From contig JAHHTX010000030.1 of the NCBI GenBank assembly GCA_020024255.1, forward strand, positions 1-20,173: DNA of 20,173 nt, in the 5' to 3' direction. This document shows positions 13,719 through 20,173 of the stretch, piece by piece. The position numbers and the translations under genes are program-made. Origin of the DNA: Anaerotignum sp. Lineage in GTDB: Bacteria > Bacillota > Clostridia > Lachnospirales > Anaerotignaceae. Below the pieces are notes generated by a model. It ran no database searches, was not told where the DNA came from, and saw nothing but the letters and a program-made list of their open reading frames with translations. Every line of letters starts with the position of its first letter. Position 1 is the first letter of the stretch.

Positions 13719-14522
13719 TTGAGTCAAAATATGATTAAAGTACTGTTAGCTGATGATAATCGGGATTTTTGTGATATTATGGTGAACCATTTGAATAAAC
13801 AGGCAGATATGCAGGTGGTTTCCGTTGCTGTGGACGGCATTGATGCCATGAACAAAATCAGGGAAACGAAGCCGGATATAGCAATCATTGATGGCATTAT
13901 GCCACGGCTAGATGGACTGGGGGTATTGGAACGGCTGCAAAAGAATCCTGATATGCACCAGCCCATTACCATTATTCTTTCAGCACTCAGTCAGGATAAA
14001 GTGGTACAGCGTGCTTTGGATTTGGGGGCAGGATATTACATGGTAAAGCCTTTTGATATTGAAGCATTAACGGAGCGGATTCGTCAGCTTATGCAGGAAA
14101 AGCCGTTGTTGAAAACAGGTGCACCTGCTGCAAGCCTTTCCACAATGACGCAGACAGCACCAAAAGCCTTTGATTTGGAAACAAGAGTTACCAATATTCT
14201 CCATGAAATTGGTGTGCCTGCACATATCCGTGGATACCATTATATGCGGGAAGCCATCATTATGAGTGTCAATGATATGGACATTTTAAACTACATCACA
14301 AAAGAATTGTATCCATCTATTGCCAAAAAATGCAATACTACACCAAGCCGTGTGGAACGTGCCATTCGCCATGCCATTGAAGTGGCTTGGAACAGAGGAA
14401 AAATTGATGCCATTGATGCTCTTTTTGGCTACACCATCAATAACCATAAAGGCAAACCCACCAACAGCGAGTTTATTGCCCTTATTGCAGACAGACTGCG
14501 TTTGGAACAAAAGGCAGTGTGA
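13719..14522 (+). CDS. spo0A: Sporulation master regulator Spo0A
   Basis: The 267-aa response regulator has a receiver domain (about 5-125) with acidic pair Asp12-Asp13, phospho-acceptor Asp58 in [12 protein letters not shown], Ser88 and Lys110 (MVKPFD). A Thr/Ala-rich linker precedes the C-terminal Spo0A domain (about 150-265), including [15 protein letters not shown] and the very conserved [18 protein letters not shown] recognition region, which binds 0A boxes. Phosphorylated Spo0A starts sporulation. All key residues are intact. The start is TTG at 13719 with a G-rich site (GGGGGG) at 13706-13711; the ATG at 13731 is too far from it. The usual upstream partner spoIVB is absent here; rsmA takes that place. 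Confidence 0.97.
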   Translation: MSQNMIKVLLADDNRDFCDIMVNHLNKQADMQVVSVAVDGIDAMNKIRETKPDIAIIDGIMPRLDGLGVLERLQKNPDMHQPITIILSALSQDKVVQRALDLGAGYYMVKPFDIEALTERIRQLMQEKPLLKTGAPAASLSTMTQTAPKAFDLETRVTNILHEIGVPAHIRGYHYMREAIIMSVNDMDILNYITKELYPSIAKKCNTTPSRVERAIRHAIEVAWNRGKIDAIDALFGYTINNHKGKPTNSEFIALIADRLRLEQKAV

Positions 14523-14570
14523 GAAGTTTGGACAGAAGAACCAGATGTTTTCCATTTGCATAAATACATT

Positions 14571-14620
14571 AAGAAGGGGCAATGCACTTTCTATGGTAAG
14601 TGCATTGCCCCTTCTTTTTT
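14571..14620. terminator. Very strong terminator between spo0A and feoB
   Basis: A perfect 19-bp stem (14571-14589 with 14598-14616) closes an 8-base loop and runs into T-rich sequence up to 14620. It ends spo0A transcription 49 bases after the stop and, with its A-containing left arm, may also stop feoB transcripts on the minus strand. Confidence 0.92.
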
Positions 14621-14679
14621 GGGCATGGGGATAGCATCTAAAAGTTTCTGGTTTTGTTTATATTGACATTCTGCACTGC

Positions 14680-16743
14680 TCAGAGTCCCAACAAGACAAA
14701 AATTCCATGAAGGAGGATACAAAACAGAATCCCCACTATGGTAGGCAGGAGCAAGGAAACGGCAGTCCAAAAGCGGCTGTTGGTTTCTTTGCGAATGGTC
14801 AAGAGGGTGGTGGTACAAGGAAAATGGTTCAGGGTGAAGAGAATGGCACAGACCGCCGTTGTCCATGTCCAACCGTTTGCTGACAATATCTGCCCTGCCT
14901 GCACGATACCTTCTGCTTCGATTAGCATACCGCTTTGGCTGTACAGCATCAATAAAATAGGAATGACAATTTCATTTGCAGGCATACCAAAAAGAAATGC
15001 TGCGAGTATAACACCGGACAACCCCATAAGGCTGCCAAGAGGTTGTAAGAAGTTTGCAAAGTGGGTCATGAGGTCAACACCGCCAACTTCAATATTGCCA
15101 CAAAGCCAAATGACAGCACCGGCAGGAACGGCTACGGTAACAGCTCGCCCCAAAACGAATATGGTTCTGTCTAAAAGACTGCGGACGAGTACCTGTCCAA
15201 TTTTTGGTTTGCGGTAGGGAGGCAGTTCCAGTACAAAAGAGGAAGGAACACCCTTTAATATTGTTCTGCTAAGAAAAGCAGAAACCAAAAGAGTGGTGCC
15301 GACGGAAAGCAAAACCACGATACATACAGCAAAGCCCGAAAGCCAAGGACTGCCTGCAGAAAGAAACAGTCCGGAAAGAAGGATAATGGTAGGAAACCGT
15401 CCATTGCAGGGGACAAAATTATTGGTTAAAATGGCAATAAGCCGTTCCCTTGGTGAATCTATAATGCGGCAGGAGGTAACGCCTGCGGCATTGCATCCAA
15501 ACCCCATAGAAAGGGTTAATGCCTGTTTGCCGTGTGCCCCTGCTTTTTGAAATAAGCCGTCTAACTGGAAGGCAATGCGGGGCAGAAGTCCGGAGTCTTC
15601 CAAAAGTGTAAATAGAGGGAAGAAAATTGCCATAGGCGGCAGCATGACGGAAACAACCCAGCTTACCGTCAAATATATACCGTCCATCAGCAGACCTTCT
15701 GCCCAAGAAGGTGCATGGACAGCCACCAGTGCCTGTCGCAATGTAATACCCAAATGCTGAAATCCCTGCATCAGTAAATCGGAAGGGACATTTGCTCCGG
15801 CTATGGTAATCCAAAATACCAAAGCAAGAAGGGCAAGCATTAAGAGTGCTCCCCATTTTCTGTGGAGAACCAAGCGGTCAATGCGTTCTGTTACCACATC
15901 TCTGTCGCCTTTTGTTTTTCGGCAGACGGCTTTTGCAATTTCTTCTGCCTGTTTCAAAAAGAAAAGAGAGCGTTTTTCCAAAAAACCACCTAGGGTTTCC
16001 CCCTGCTCTGCAAGGATTTTCTCTGCACATTCTCTGCGATACATCCATTCCAGTATATCTGTTTCCGTTTTGCCTAAATCCATGGATTTCTTATAGAAAT
16101 CTTCATTTCCCTCCAATATAAGTTCGTAGAATATTTCTCTTGGTATTTCTGTGAAATCTGTTTGGTTACAACTCTCTTCCATATAATCATACAAGGCAGG
16201 ATAGTCCTGTGCTAAATATGATTTTCTTTTTTGCGGTTCAGTTTTTGCTGTTTGCAAAAGCTGTTTTTTCAGAGCATCTATCCCTTCGCCGTCCCTTGCT
16301 GCTGTAGGAATAACAGGAACACCTGTCAAATCTTCCAGCTTTTTCACCTCTACGGAGATTCCTTTTTTCTTTGCTTCATCCATGAGATTCAGACAAAATA
16401 CGGTTTTTGGGTGCATCTGTGCCGTTTGCAGGGCAAGAGGAAGATTTCGCTCCAGACAGACGGCATCGAGTATTACAAGCATGACATCTGCATTGCCATA
16501 AAGAATAAATTCTTTGGCACACTGCTCCTCTGCACTGTCGGAAAAAAGCGAGTAGATACCCGGTAGGTCAGTGATTTCTGCTTCTCTTCCTTCCAAAGAA
16601 AAGCTGCCCACGGCGCAGCCTACAGTTTTGCCCGACCAGTTGCCTGTGTGCTGTTTCAGTCCTGTAAGGGCATTAAAAACTGTGCTTTTTCCTGTGTTTG
16701 GATTGCCAGCAAGCCCAATACGCAGTTTTTTCTGCTCCATCAT
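14680..16743 (-). CDS. feoB: Ferrous iron transporter FeoB
   Basis: The 687-aa protein imports Fe(II) across the cytoplasmic membrane. The N-terminal G domain shows G1 GNPNTGKS (13-20), G3 DLPG (59-62) and G4 NLMD (119-122), with TAARDG as the likely G5 region; a helical spacer to about residue 270 leads into a polytopic region with two Gate segments. Length is at the lower end for FeoB. The stop of feoA overlaps the start as ATGA; a second ATG at 16740 is better spaced from AGGAGG and could be the true start. The gene lies directly after feoA in one operon, terminating at the hairpin at 14571-14620. Confidence 0.95.
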   Translation of the reverse strand: MMEQKKLRIGLAGNPNTGKSTVFNALTGLKQHTGNWSGKTVGCAVGSFSLEGREAEITDLPGIYSLFSDSAEEQCAKEFILYGNADVMLVILDAVCLERNLPLALQTAQMHPKTVFCLNLMDEAKKKGISVEVKKLEDLTGVPVIPTAARDGEGIDALKKQLLQTAKTEPQKRKSYLAQDYPALYDYMEESCNQTDFTEIPREIFYELILEGNEDFYKKSMDLGKTETDILEWMYRRECAEKILAEQGETLGGFLEKRSLFFLKQAEEIAKAVCRKTKGDRDVVTERIDRLVLHRKWGALLMLALLALVFWITIAGANVPSDLLMQGFQHLGITLRQALVAVHAPSWAEGLLMDGIYLTVSWVVSVMLPPMAIFFPLFTLLEDSGLLPRIAFQLDGLFQKAGAHGKQALTLSMGFGCNAAGVTSCRIIDSPRERLIAILTNNFVPCNGRFPTIILLSGLFLSAGSPWLSGFAVCIVVLLSVGTTLLVSAFLSRTILKGVPSSFVLELPPYRKPKIGQVLVRSLLDRTIFVLGRAVTVAVPAGAVIWLCGNIEVGGVDLMTHFANFLQPLGSLMGLSGVILAAFLFGMPANEIVIPILLMLYSQSGMLIEAEGIVQAGQILSANGWTWTTAVCAILFTLNHFPCTTTLLTIRKETNSRFWTAVSLLLPTIVGILFCILLHGIFVLLGL

Positions 16744-16973
16744 TCCGCCTCCTTTGCCTGTATCTGTGCAGCTTCTTTGTCCCTGAGGGCAATGAGCGTG
16801 CCTTTTACACGATACACCCTTGTTCCGCCATGCATACAGCGGTAATAAGGAATGACGCTACTTCCGATGAAAAAGCCCAAATCCATCAAACGAAGTGATT
16901 CTGTTCCGTTGATTTCTTTTATTGTGCAGGGGTGCATCAAAGGCATTTCTGCCATGGTTTTGTATTGTTCCAT
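16740..16973 (-). CDS. feoA: Ferrous iron transport protein FeoA
   Basis: The 77-aa protein is a small SH3-like FeoA domain (PCTIKEINGTESLRLMDLGF, then strands ending RVKGTLIALRDKEAA) that is needed with FeoB for Fe(II) uptake and probably tunes its GTPase or pore. Start ATG 16973 has GGGAGGG 9 bases upstream. The stop overlaps the feoB start by 4 bases (ATGA), which suggests coupled translation. A longer in-frame reading to 17138 has no supporting site and crosses the upstream terminator. The 100 bases before the gene must contain the promoter, but I see only weak candidates and no Fur- or IdeR-type operator. Confidence 0.9.
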   Translation of the reverse strand: MEQYKTMAEMPLMHPCTIKEINGTESLRLMDLGFFIGSSVIPYYRCMHGGTRVYRVKGTLIALRDKEAAQIQAKEAE

Positions 16974-17073
16974 CAAAAAATTCCCTCCCCAAAAATATTT
17001 TCTTATGCACAATATATGAAAAGGAATAGAAACGGTGCTTTTCCACAGTAAAAGGGACAGGGAAAAATCTGCA

Positions 17074-17108
17074 TAAAAAAACCGACTTTCTTTTTGAAAA
17101 TCGGTTTT
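17074..17108 (-). terminator. Terminator of the 17125-17595 gene
   Basis: On the minus strand AAAACCGA-T-TTTC pairs with GAAA-G-TCGGTTTT (13 bp including one G-U) around a 5-base loop and runs into seven T (17074-17080). It separates the unknown membrane protein from feoAB. Confidence 0.8.
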
Positions 17109-17124
17109 CAGGTTTTGTATGCAA

Positions 17125-17595
17125 TTATTTTTTTCCATTACTGCTGTTATCAGACATGGTCTGTGATAACTTTGCAGAAACTTTTTCGGAAATAGATTTT
17201 TTCTTTTTGTCTGCCAGATTCATTCCTACTACAGATACAATGTACATCCCTGCAACAACAACCTTGACATTCTTTTTCACAGGCAGTACTTCGTAAACGG
17301 GCTTGTCACATATAAATGTTACAATTTTGGAACCTGCTTTTGCTCTAATCAAATTTGCCTTTTTCCGCTTTACCGCAGCGGGCATCTGTGCAAAAACTGC
17401 TTTTGGCATATTGGAAGGAGAAGGTCTCTCCTGTTTTTTATCAATGACAAAAATTTGTACGGTCATTCGGTTTTGGTCAATAAAATCCTGTGCCTGAATC
17501 ATGCGACGCATACTCTTTTTGTTAAGCTGGTACAACAGTACAACAACAAGAACAACGACAATTGTCACAATCAACAGGATATCTGGTAAATTCAC
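17125..17595 (-). CDS. Membrane-anchored protein of unknown function
   Basis: The 156-aa protein has one N-terminal membrane segment (about 4-22, LLIVTIVVVLVVVLLY) followed by a Lys-rich cytoplasmic part: an amphipathic stretch to residue 45, a conserved-looking beta region with VYEVLPVKKNVKVVVAGMYIVS, and a basic C-terminal tail rich in Lys and Ser. I do not recognise a family. ATG at 17601 lies only two bases after GGAGG, so the GTG at 17595, seven bases from it, is the more likely start. A minus-strand TACAAT at 17675-17680 may be its -10. It forms a one-gene unit. Confidence 0.65.
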   Translation of the reverse strand: MNLPDILLIVTIVVVLVVVLLYQLNKKSMRRMIQAQDFIDQNRMTVQIFVIDKKQERPSPSNMPKAVFAQMPAAVKRKKANLIRAKAGSKIVTFICDKPVYEVLPVKKNVKVVVAGMYIVSVVGMNLADKKKKSISEKVSAKLSQTMSDNSSNGKK

Positions 17596-17783
17596 AAACA
17601 TTCCTCCTTGCAGTTGGGAAGTCCAGTTTTTCTTTCCTGAAAAAAAGAACTTCTATATTTTTCTCATGTTCTTTATTGTATCAAAATTTTGGGATTAAGG
17701 GAAGGGAAAATATAAAATTTTTTTCAAATCGGGAAAAACATAGGAAAAATATGGTTGCAGAGGGGTTTTTCGGAGGCATTCTG

Positions 17784-17812
17784 TTGTTTTTTAAGCATCT
17801 TTATGATAATAT
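17784..17812 (+). promoter_or_regulatory. Tentative promoter of the cardiolipin synthase unit
   Basis: TTGTTT (17784-17789) and TAATAT (17807-17812) are 17 bp apart, ending 24 bases before the start codon. The match is moderate and the short leader is tight, so the true promoter may lie elsewhere in 17602-17780. Confidence 0.35.
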
Positions 17813-17836
17813 GTTTGACTATGAAGGAGGGGCTTT

Positions 17837-19303
17837 ATGGATGTTTGGTCGGTACTTGGGATTTTAGCCATAGCAGTATTGGTTGTCAATGTAATATTGG
17901 CAGGTTTTGTGGTGTTTTTTGAAAGAAGAAACCCTGCCAGCAGTTGGGCTTGGCTTCTGGTTTTGTTGTTTATTCCTGTTTTGGGATTCTTGGTATATTT
18001 AATTTTCGGCAGAAACAGTGGCAGAGAAAAAATGTTTAAAGAAAAAGCAGAATATGACCATCAGGTTTATTTTGAGTATTTGTTTCGGGACGAGCGTTCT
18101 GTGGGAAGGATTAAACAACAGAAAGAAATCATTGAGAATGGTGGCAGACTGATAGAGGCAGAATATTTAACAGACCTTGCCTATATGCATCTCAATTCGG
18201 GAAGTTGGGTGACATTCAATAATGCTTTGGAACGTTATATAGATGGAAAATCAAAATTTGAGGCACTCATTCAAGATATTCGCAGTGCAAAGGAATTTAT
18301 CCATCTGGAATATTATATTTGGCGTGGAGATGACTTGGGAAAACGTCTGGTGAGGGAACTGGCAAAGAAGGCGAGGGAAGGCGTGGAGGTACGTCTTCTG
18401 TACGATGGTATAGGCAATGCCGGACTTCCAAAAGATTTTTTTCATGAACTCCATGAGGCAGGTGGTTATACAGCGGCATTTTTGCCCCGTTTTCTTGTGC
18501 GGTTAAATTACCGTAACCATAGAAAACTCTGTATTATTGATGGAAAAATCGGTTATATCGGTGGCTTTAATGTTGGGGATGAATATCTTGGCATTGTGAA
18601 ACGATATGGCCCTTGGCGGGATACCCACTTGAGAATCCAAGGAGATGCTGTAGACCAGATGAATATTCGATTTATCAAGGACTGGAATTTCATGACAGAT
18701 CAAGGAAAAATCCCCTTGGAATTGCGGTATTTTCCCGAAAGAGAGCAATTTGATGGAGTGCGGCTACAGATTGTTTCCAGTGGTCCGGATACAAAATGGC
18801 ATAATATTCGCAATGGCTATTTCAAAATGATCAATGAAGCAGAAGACCATATTTATTTAACAACACCCTATTTTGTCCCTGATGATGGTATTTTTGAAGG
18901 TTTGCGGGTTGCAGCATTATCAGGAATTGATGTGCGGATTTTAATTCCCGGCAATCCCGACCACCTTTTCGTCTATTGGGCAAGTATGTCCTATTTGGGA
19001 CAGCTTTTGGAAGCAGGGGTTAAATGCTATCAATATGAAAAAGGGTTTATTCATTCCAAGAGTCTGTGTATTGATGGACTGATGTCCTCTGTGGGCACAG
19101 CGAATATGGATATTCGCAGCTTTGAATTGAATTTTGAAGTCAATGCCTTTTTATACGATACCAAGGTAACGAAGGAATTGGAAGAAGATTTTATGAAGGA
19201 TTTGACAAACTCTGTAGAAATCACAAAAGAATGGTACAGCAAAAGAAAATGGTGGTTTAAGGTCAAGGAATCTGTAGCAAGACTTATTTCCCCAATGTTG
19301 TAG
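17837..19303 (+). CDS. cls: Cardiolipin synthase (phospholipase D family)
   Basis: The 488-aa membrane enzyme joins two phosphatidylglycerol molecules to give cardiolipin and glycerol. Two N-terminal membrane segments (about 8-28 and 36-57, with the PLDc_N-type NPASSWAWLLVLLFIPVLGF) precede two catalytic HKD motifs: H228-K230-D235 in HRKLCIID and H406-K408-D413 in HSKSLCID. Length and order fit bacterial ClsA-type enzymes. Start ATG 17837 follows AAGGAGG with a 6-base spacer. The thioesterase gene starts 16 bases after its stop, giving a membrane-lipid pair. Confidence 0.93.
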   Translation: MDVWSVLGILAIAVLVVNVILAGFVVFFERRNPASSWAWLLVLLFIPVLGFLVYLIFGRNSGREKMFKEKAEYDHQVYFEYLFRDERSVGRIKQQKEIIENGGRLIEAEYLTDLAYMHLNSGSWVTFNNALERYIDGKSKFEALIQDIRSAKEFIHLEYYIWRGDDLGKRLVRELAKKAREGVEVRLLYDGIGNAGLPKDFFHELHEAGGYTAAFLPRFLVRLNYRNHRKLCIIDGKIGYIGGFNVGDEYLGIVKRYGPWRDTHLRIQGDAVDQMNIRFIKDWNFMTDQGKIPLELRYFPEREQFDGVRLQIVSSGPDTKWHNIRNGYFKMINEAEDHIYLTTPYFVPDDGIFEGLRVAALSGIDVRILIPGNPDHLFVYWASMSYLGQLLEAGVKCYQYEKGFIHSKSLCIDGLMSSVGTANMDIRSFELNFEVNAFLYDTKVTKELEEDFMKDLTNSVEITKEWYSKRKWWFKVKESVARLISPML

Positions 19304-19319
19304 AAAAGGAAGGAAAGAA

Positions 19320-20069
19320 ATGGAAGAAAATGTATATACACAGAAACAGAAAGTTGGATATTCTGCATTAGATGAGCGAGGGCGAATGTCTTCCGTGGCA
19401 CTGCTCTTTGCCTTGCAGGAAATTGCCATTGCCCATGCAGATTCCTTGGGATATACCTTGGATTATCTGGAAAAGGAGCAAAAGGGCTGGGCGGTTGTGA
19501 ACTGGCATATCTGTGTGCATAAAATTCCGGCTTACAAGGACGTACTGTCTTTGGAAACATGGTGCAGCAAATGCCGCAGATTGCAGGCAGAACGCAGTTT
19601 TTCTGTTGCAGACGAAAGTGGGGTACTTGTGGCAGAAGCCGTTTCCCGTTGGGTATATATGGATCTTGAGGAGCGAAAGCCTGCCAATATTACAGAACAT
19701 ATGGTACAGCAGTATGTGAGTGCCAGAAAATCGGCTTTGCCCAATGAAAGATTCCAAATGCCAAAGAAAGATTTGGCACAAAAAATCGCAGAGCGAGATA
19801 TGGAAATTACCAGAAGAGATACGGATATGAATGGTCATGCAAACAATGTGAAGTATCTGGAATGGGCATTAGACGATATTCCAAGAGAGGTGTATCGCAG
19901 CAGAGAGATACGGGACATTCGTATTGTCTATCGGAAGGAATGTCTGGAAGGTGATGTAGTCCATCGGGAAACCTATGTAAAGGATACGGCAGAAGGAAGG
20001 GAATTTTTGACTTTTCTTTTGAATCAAGAGGGACATACCCTTGCGGAATTGGCAACGGTTTGGCAGTAA
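19320..20069 (+). CDS. Acyl-ACP thioesterase (FatA/FatB-like hotdog fold)
   Basis: The 249-aa protein has two tandem hotdog domains. Domain 1 contains MSSVALLFALQEIAIAHADSLG (near 23-44) and GWAVVNWHI; domain 2 contains the family active-site segment R-x-D-x-D-M-N-G-H-x-N-N-x-K-Y-L-E-W (165-182) with Asn171 and His173 as likely catalytic residues. It would hydrolyse acyl-ACP to release free fatty acids. Such PF01643-like enzymes are common in anaerobic Clostridia. Start ATG 19320 follows a GGAAGGA site. It lies 16 bases after cls on the same strand. Confidence 0.9.
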   Translation: MEENVYTQKQKVGYSALDERGRMSSVALLFALQEIAIAHADSLGYTLDYLEKEQKGWAVVNWHICVHKIPAYKDVLSLETWCSKCRRLQAERSFSVADESGVLVAEAVSRWVYMDLEERKPANITEHMVQQYVSARKSALPNERFQMPKKDLAQKIAERDMEITRRDTDMNGHANNVKYLEWALDDIPREVYRSREIRDIRIVYRKECLEGDVVHRETYVKDTAEGREFLTFLLNQEGHTLAELATVWQ

Positions 20070-20081
20070 GGTTTTCTGCAC

Positions 20082-20115
20082 AAAAAAATATGTCTGTGCA
20101 AGCACAGACATATTT
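20082..20115. terminator. Terminator between the thioesterase gene and tRNA-Met
   Basis: A perfect 14-bp stem (20086-20099 with 20102-20115) has a 2-base loop. On the minus strand it runs into seven T and lies 6 bases beyond the 3' end of the tRNA, so it should end the tRNA transcript; it may serve the thioesterase mRNA as well. Confidence 0.8.
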
Positions 20116-20120
20116 AACAT

Positions 20121-20173
20121 TGCGGAGACAGGATTTGAACCTGCGACCTCCGGGTTATGAGCCCGACGAGCTA
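20121..20173 (-). tRNA. Initiator tRNA-Met (CAT), 3' part only
   Basis: On the minus strand the visible 53 bases give anticodon stem GGG/CCC around CTCATAA (anticodon CAT), T-arm GCAGG-TTCAAAT-CCTGT and 3' acceptor strand TCTCCGC with discriminator A. Three consecutive G-C pairs in the anticodon stem are the mark of the initiator tRNA. No CCA is encoded. The 5' part lies beyond the window edge. Confidence 0.9.

Noticed and set aside
16974..17073. Fur- or IdeR-type operator upstream of feoA
   Set aside because: I found no recognisable inverted repeat of either type in these 100 bases.
17751..17867. Small ORF overlapping the start of cls
   Set aside because: Only a poor ribosome binding site and overlap with a clear gene start; likely chance.

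Overview
The window looks like chromosome from a low-G+C, spore-forming, anaerobic member of the Clostridia. The evidence is a full-length Spo0A, AGGAGG-type ribosome binding sites throughout, TTG and GTG starts, A+T-rich sigma-A promoters with 17-bp spacers, tRNA genes without an encoded CCA, FeoAB, an S-layer-homology protein and a FatA-type acyl-ACP thioesterase. A Lachnospirales/Anaerotignum-like host is a guess from general impression, not proven here. I see no phage, transposase, CRISPR array or obvious genomic island; this is mostly ordinary core chromosome.

Layout, left half. Bases 1-88 hold the end of an intergenic hairpin repeat. A strong promoter then drives a two-gene unit: a FUSC-type membrane protein fused to a degenerate HAD domain, then tcdA (tRNA t6A cyclisation). 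A monocistronic lipoprotein gene follows. Its 465-bp downstream gap holds two terminators, a second copy of the hairpin repeat, a palindrome next to a promoter and a possible attenuator, and leads into an ABC-F ATPase plus threonine aldolase operon. Two singly transcribed tRNA genes, Leu(CAG) and Gly(CCC), follow, each with its own promoter and terminator.

Middle, minus strand (6951-11618). A YgjP-type metallopeptidase precedes a tiny membrane protein. Upstream of them is a 792-aa secreted SLH protein with seven tandem beta-type repeats, preceded by an unlisted 29-codon ORF with a good promoter and ribosome binding site. Next is an RpiR-family regulator with its own terminator.

Right half. 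A plus-strand unit carries a small multidrug-export-family membrane protein and rsmA. A 478-bp non-coding gap with Spo0A-box-like sites leads to spo0A. feoA-feoB and an unknown membrane-anchored protein run on the minus strand. Cardiolipin synthase and an acyl-ACP thioesterase form a plus-strand lipid pair, and the window ends inside an initiator tRNA-Met on the minus strand.

The items most worth a second look are the FUSC/pseudo-HAD fusion, the small ORF ahead of the SLH gene, the ABC-F leader, the Spo0A-box palindrome with spo0A apparently separated from spoIVB, and the dispersed hairpin repeat. I did not find a convincing new multi-gene system.
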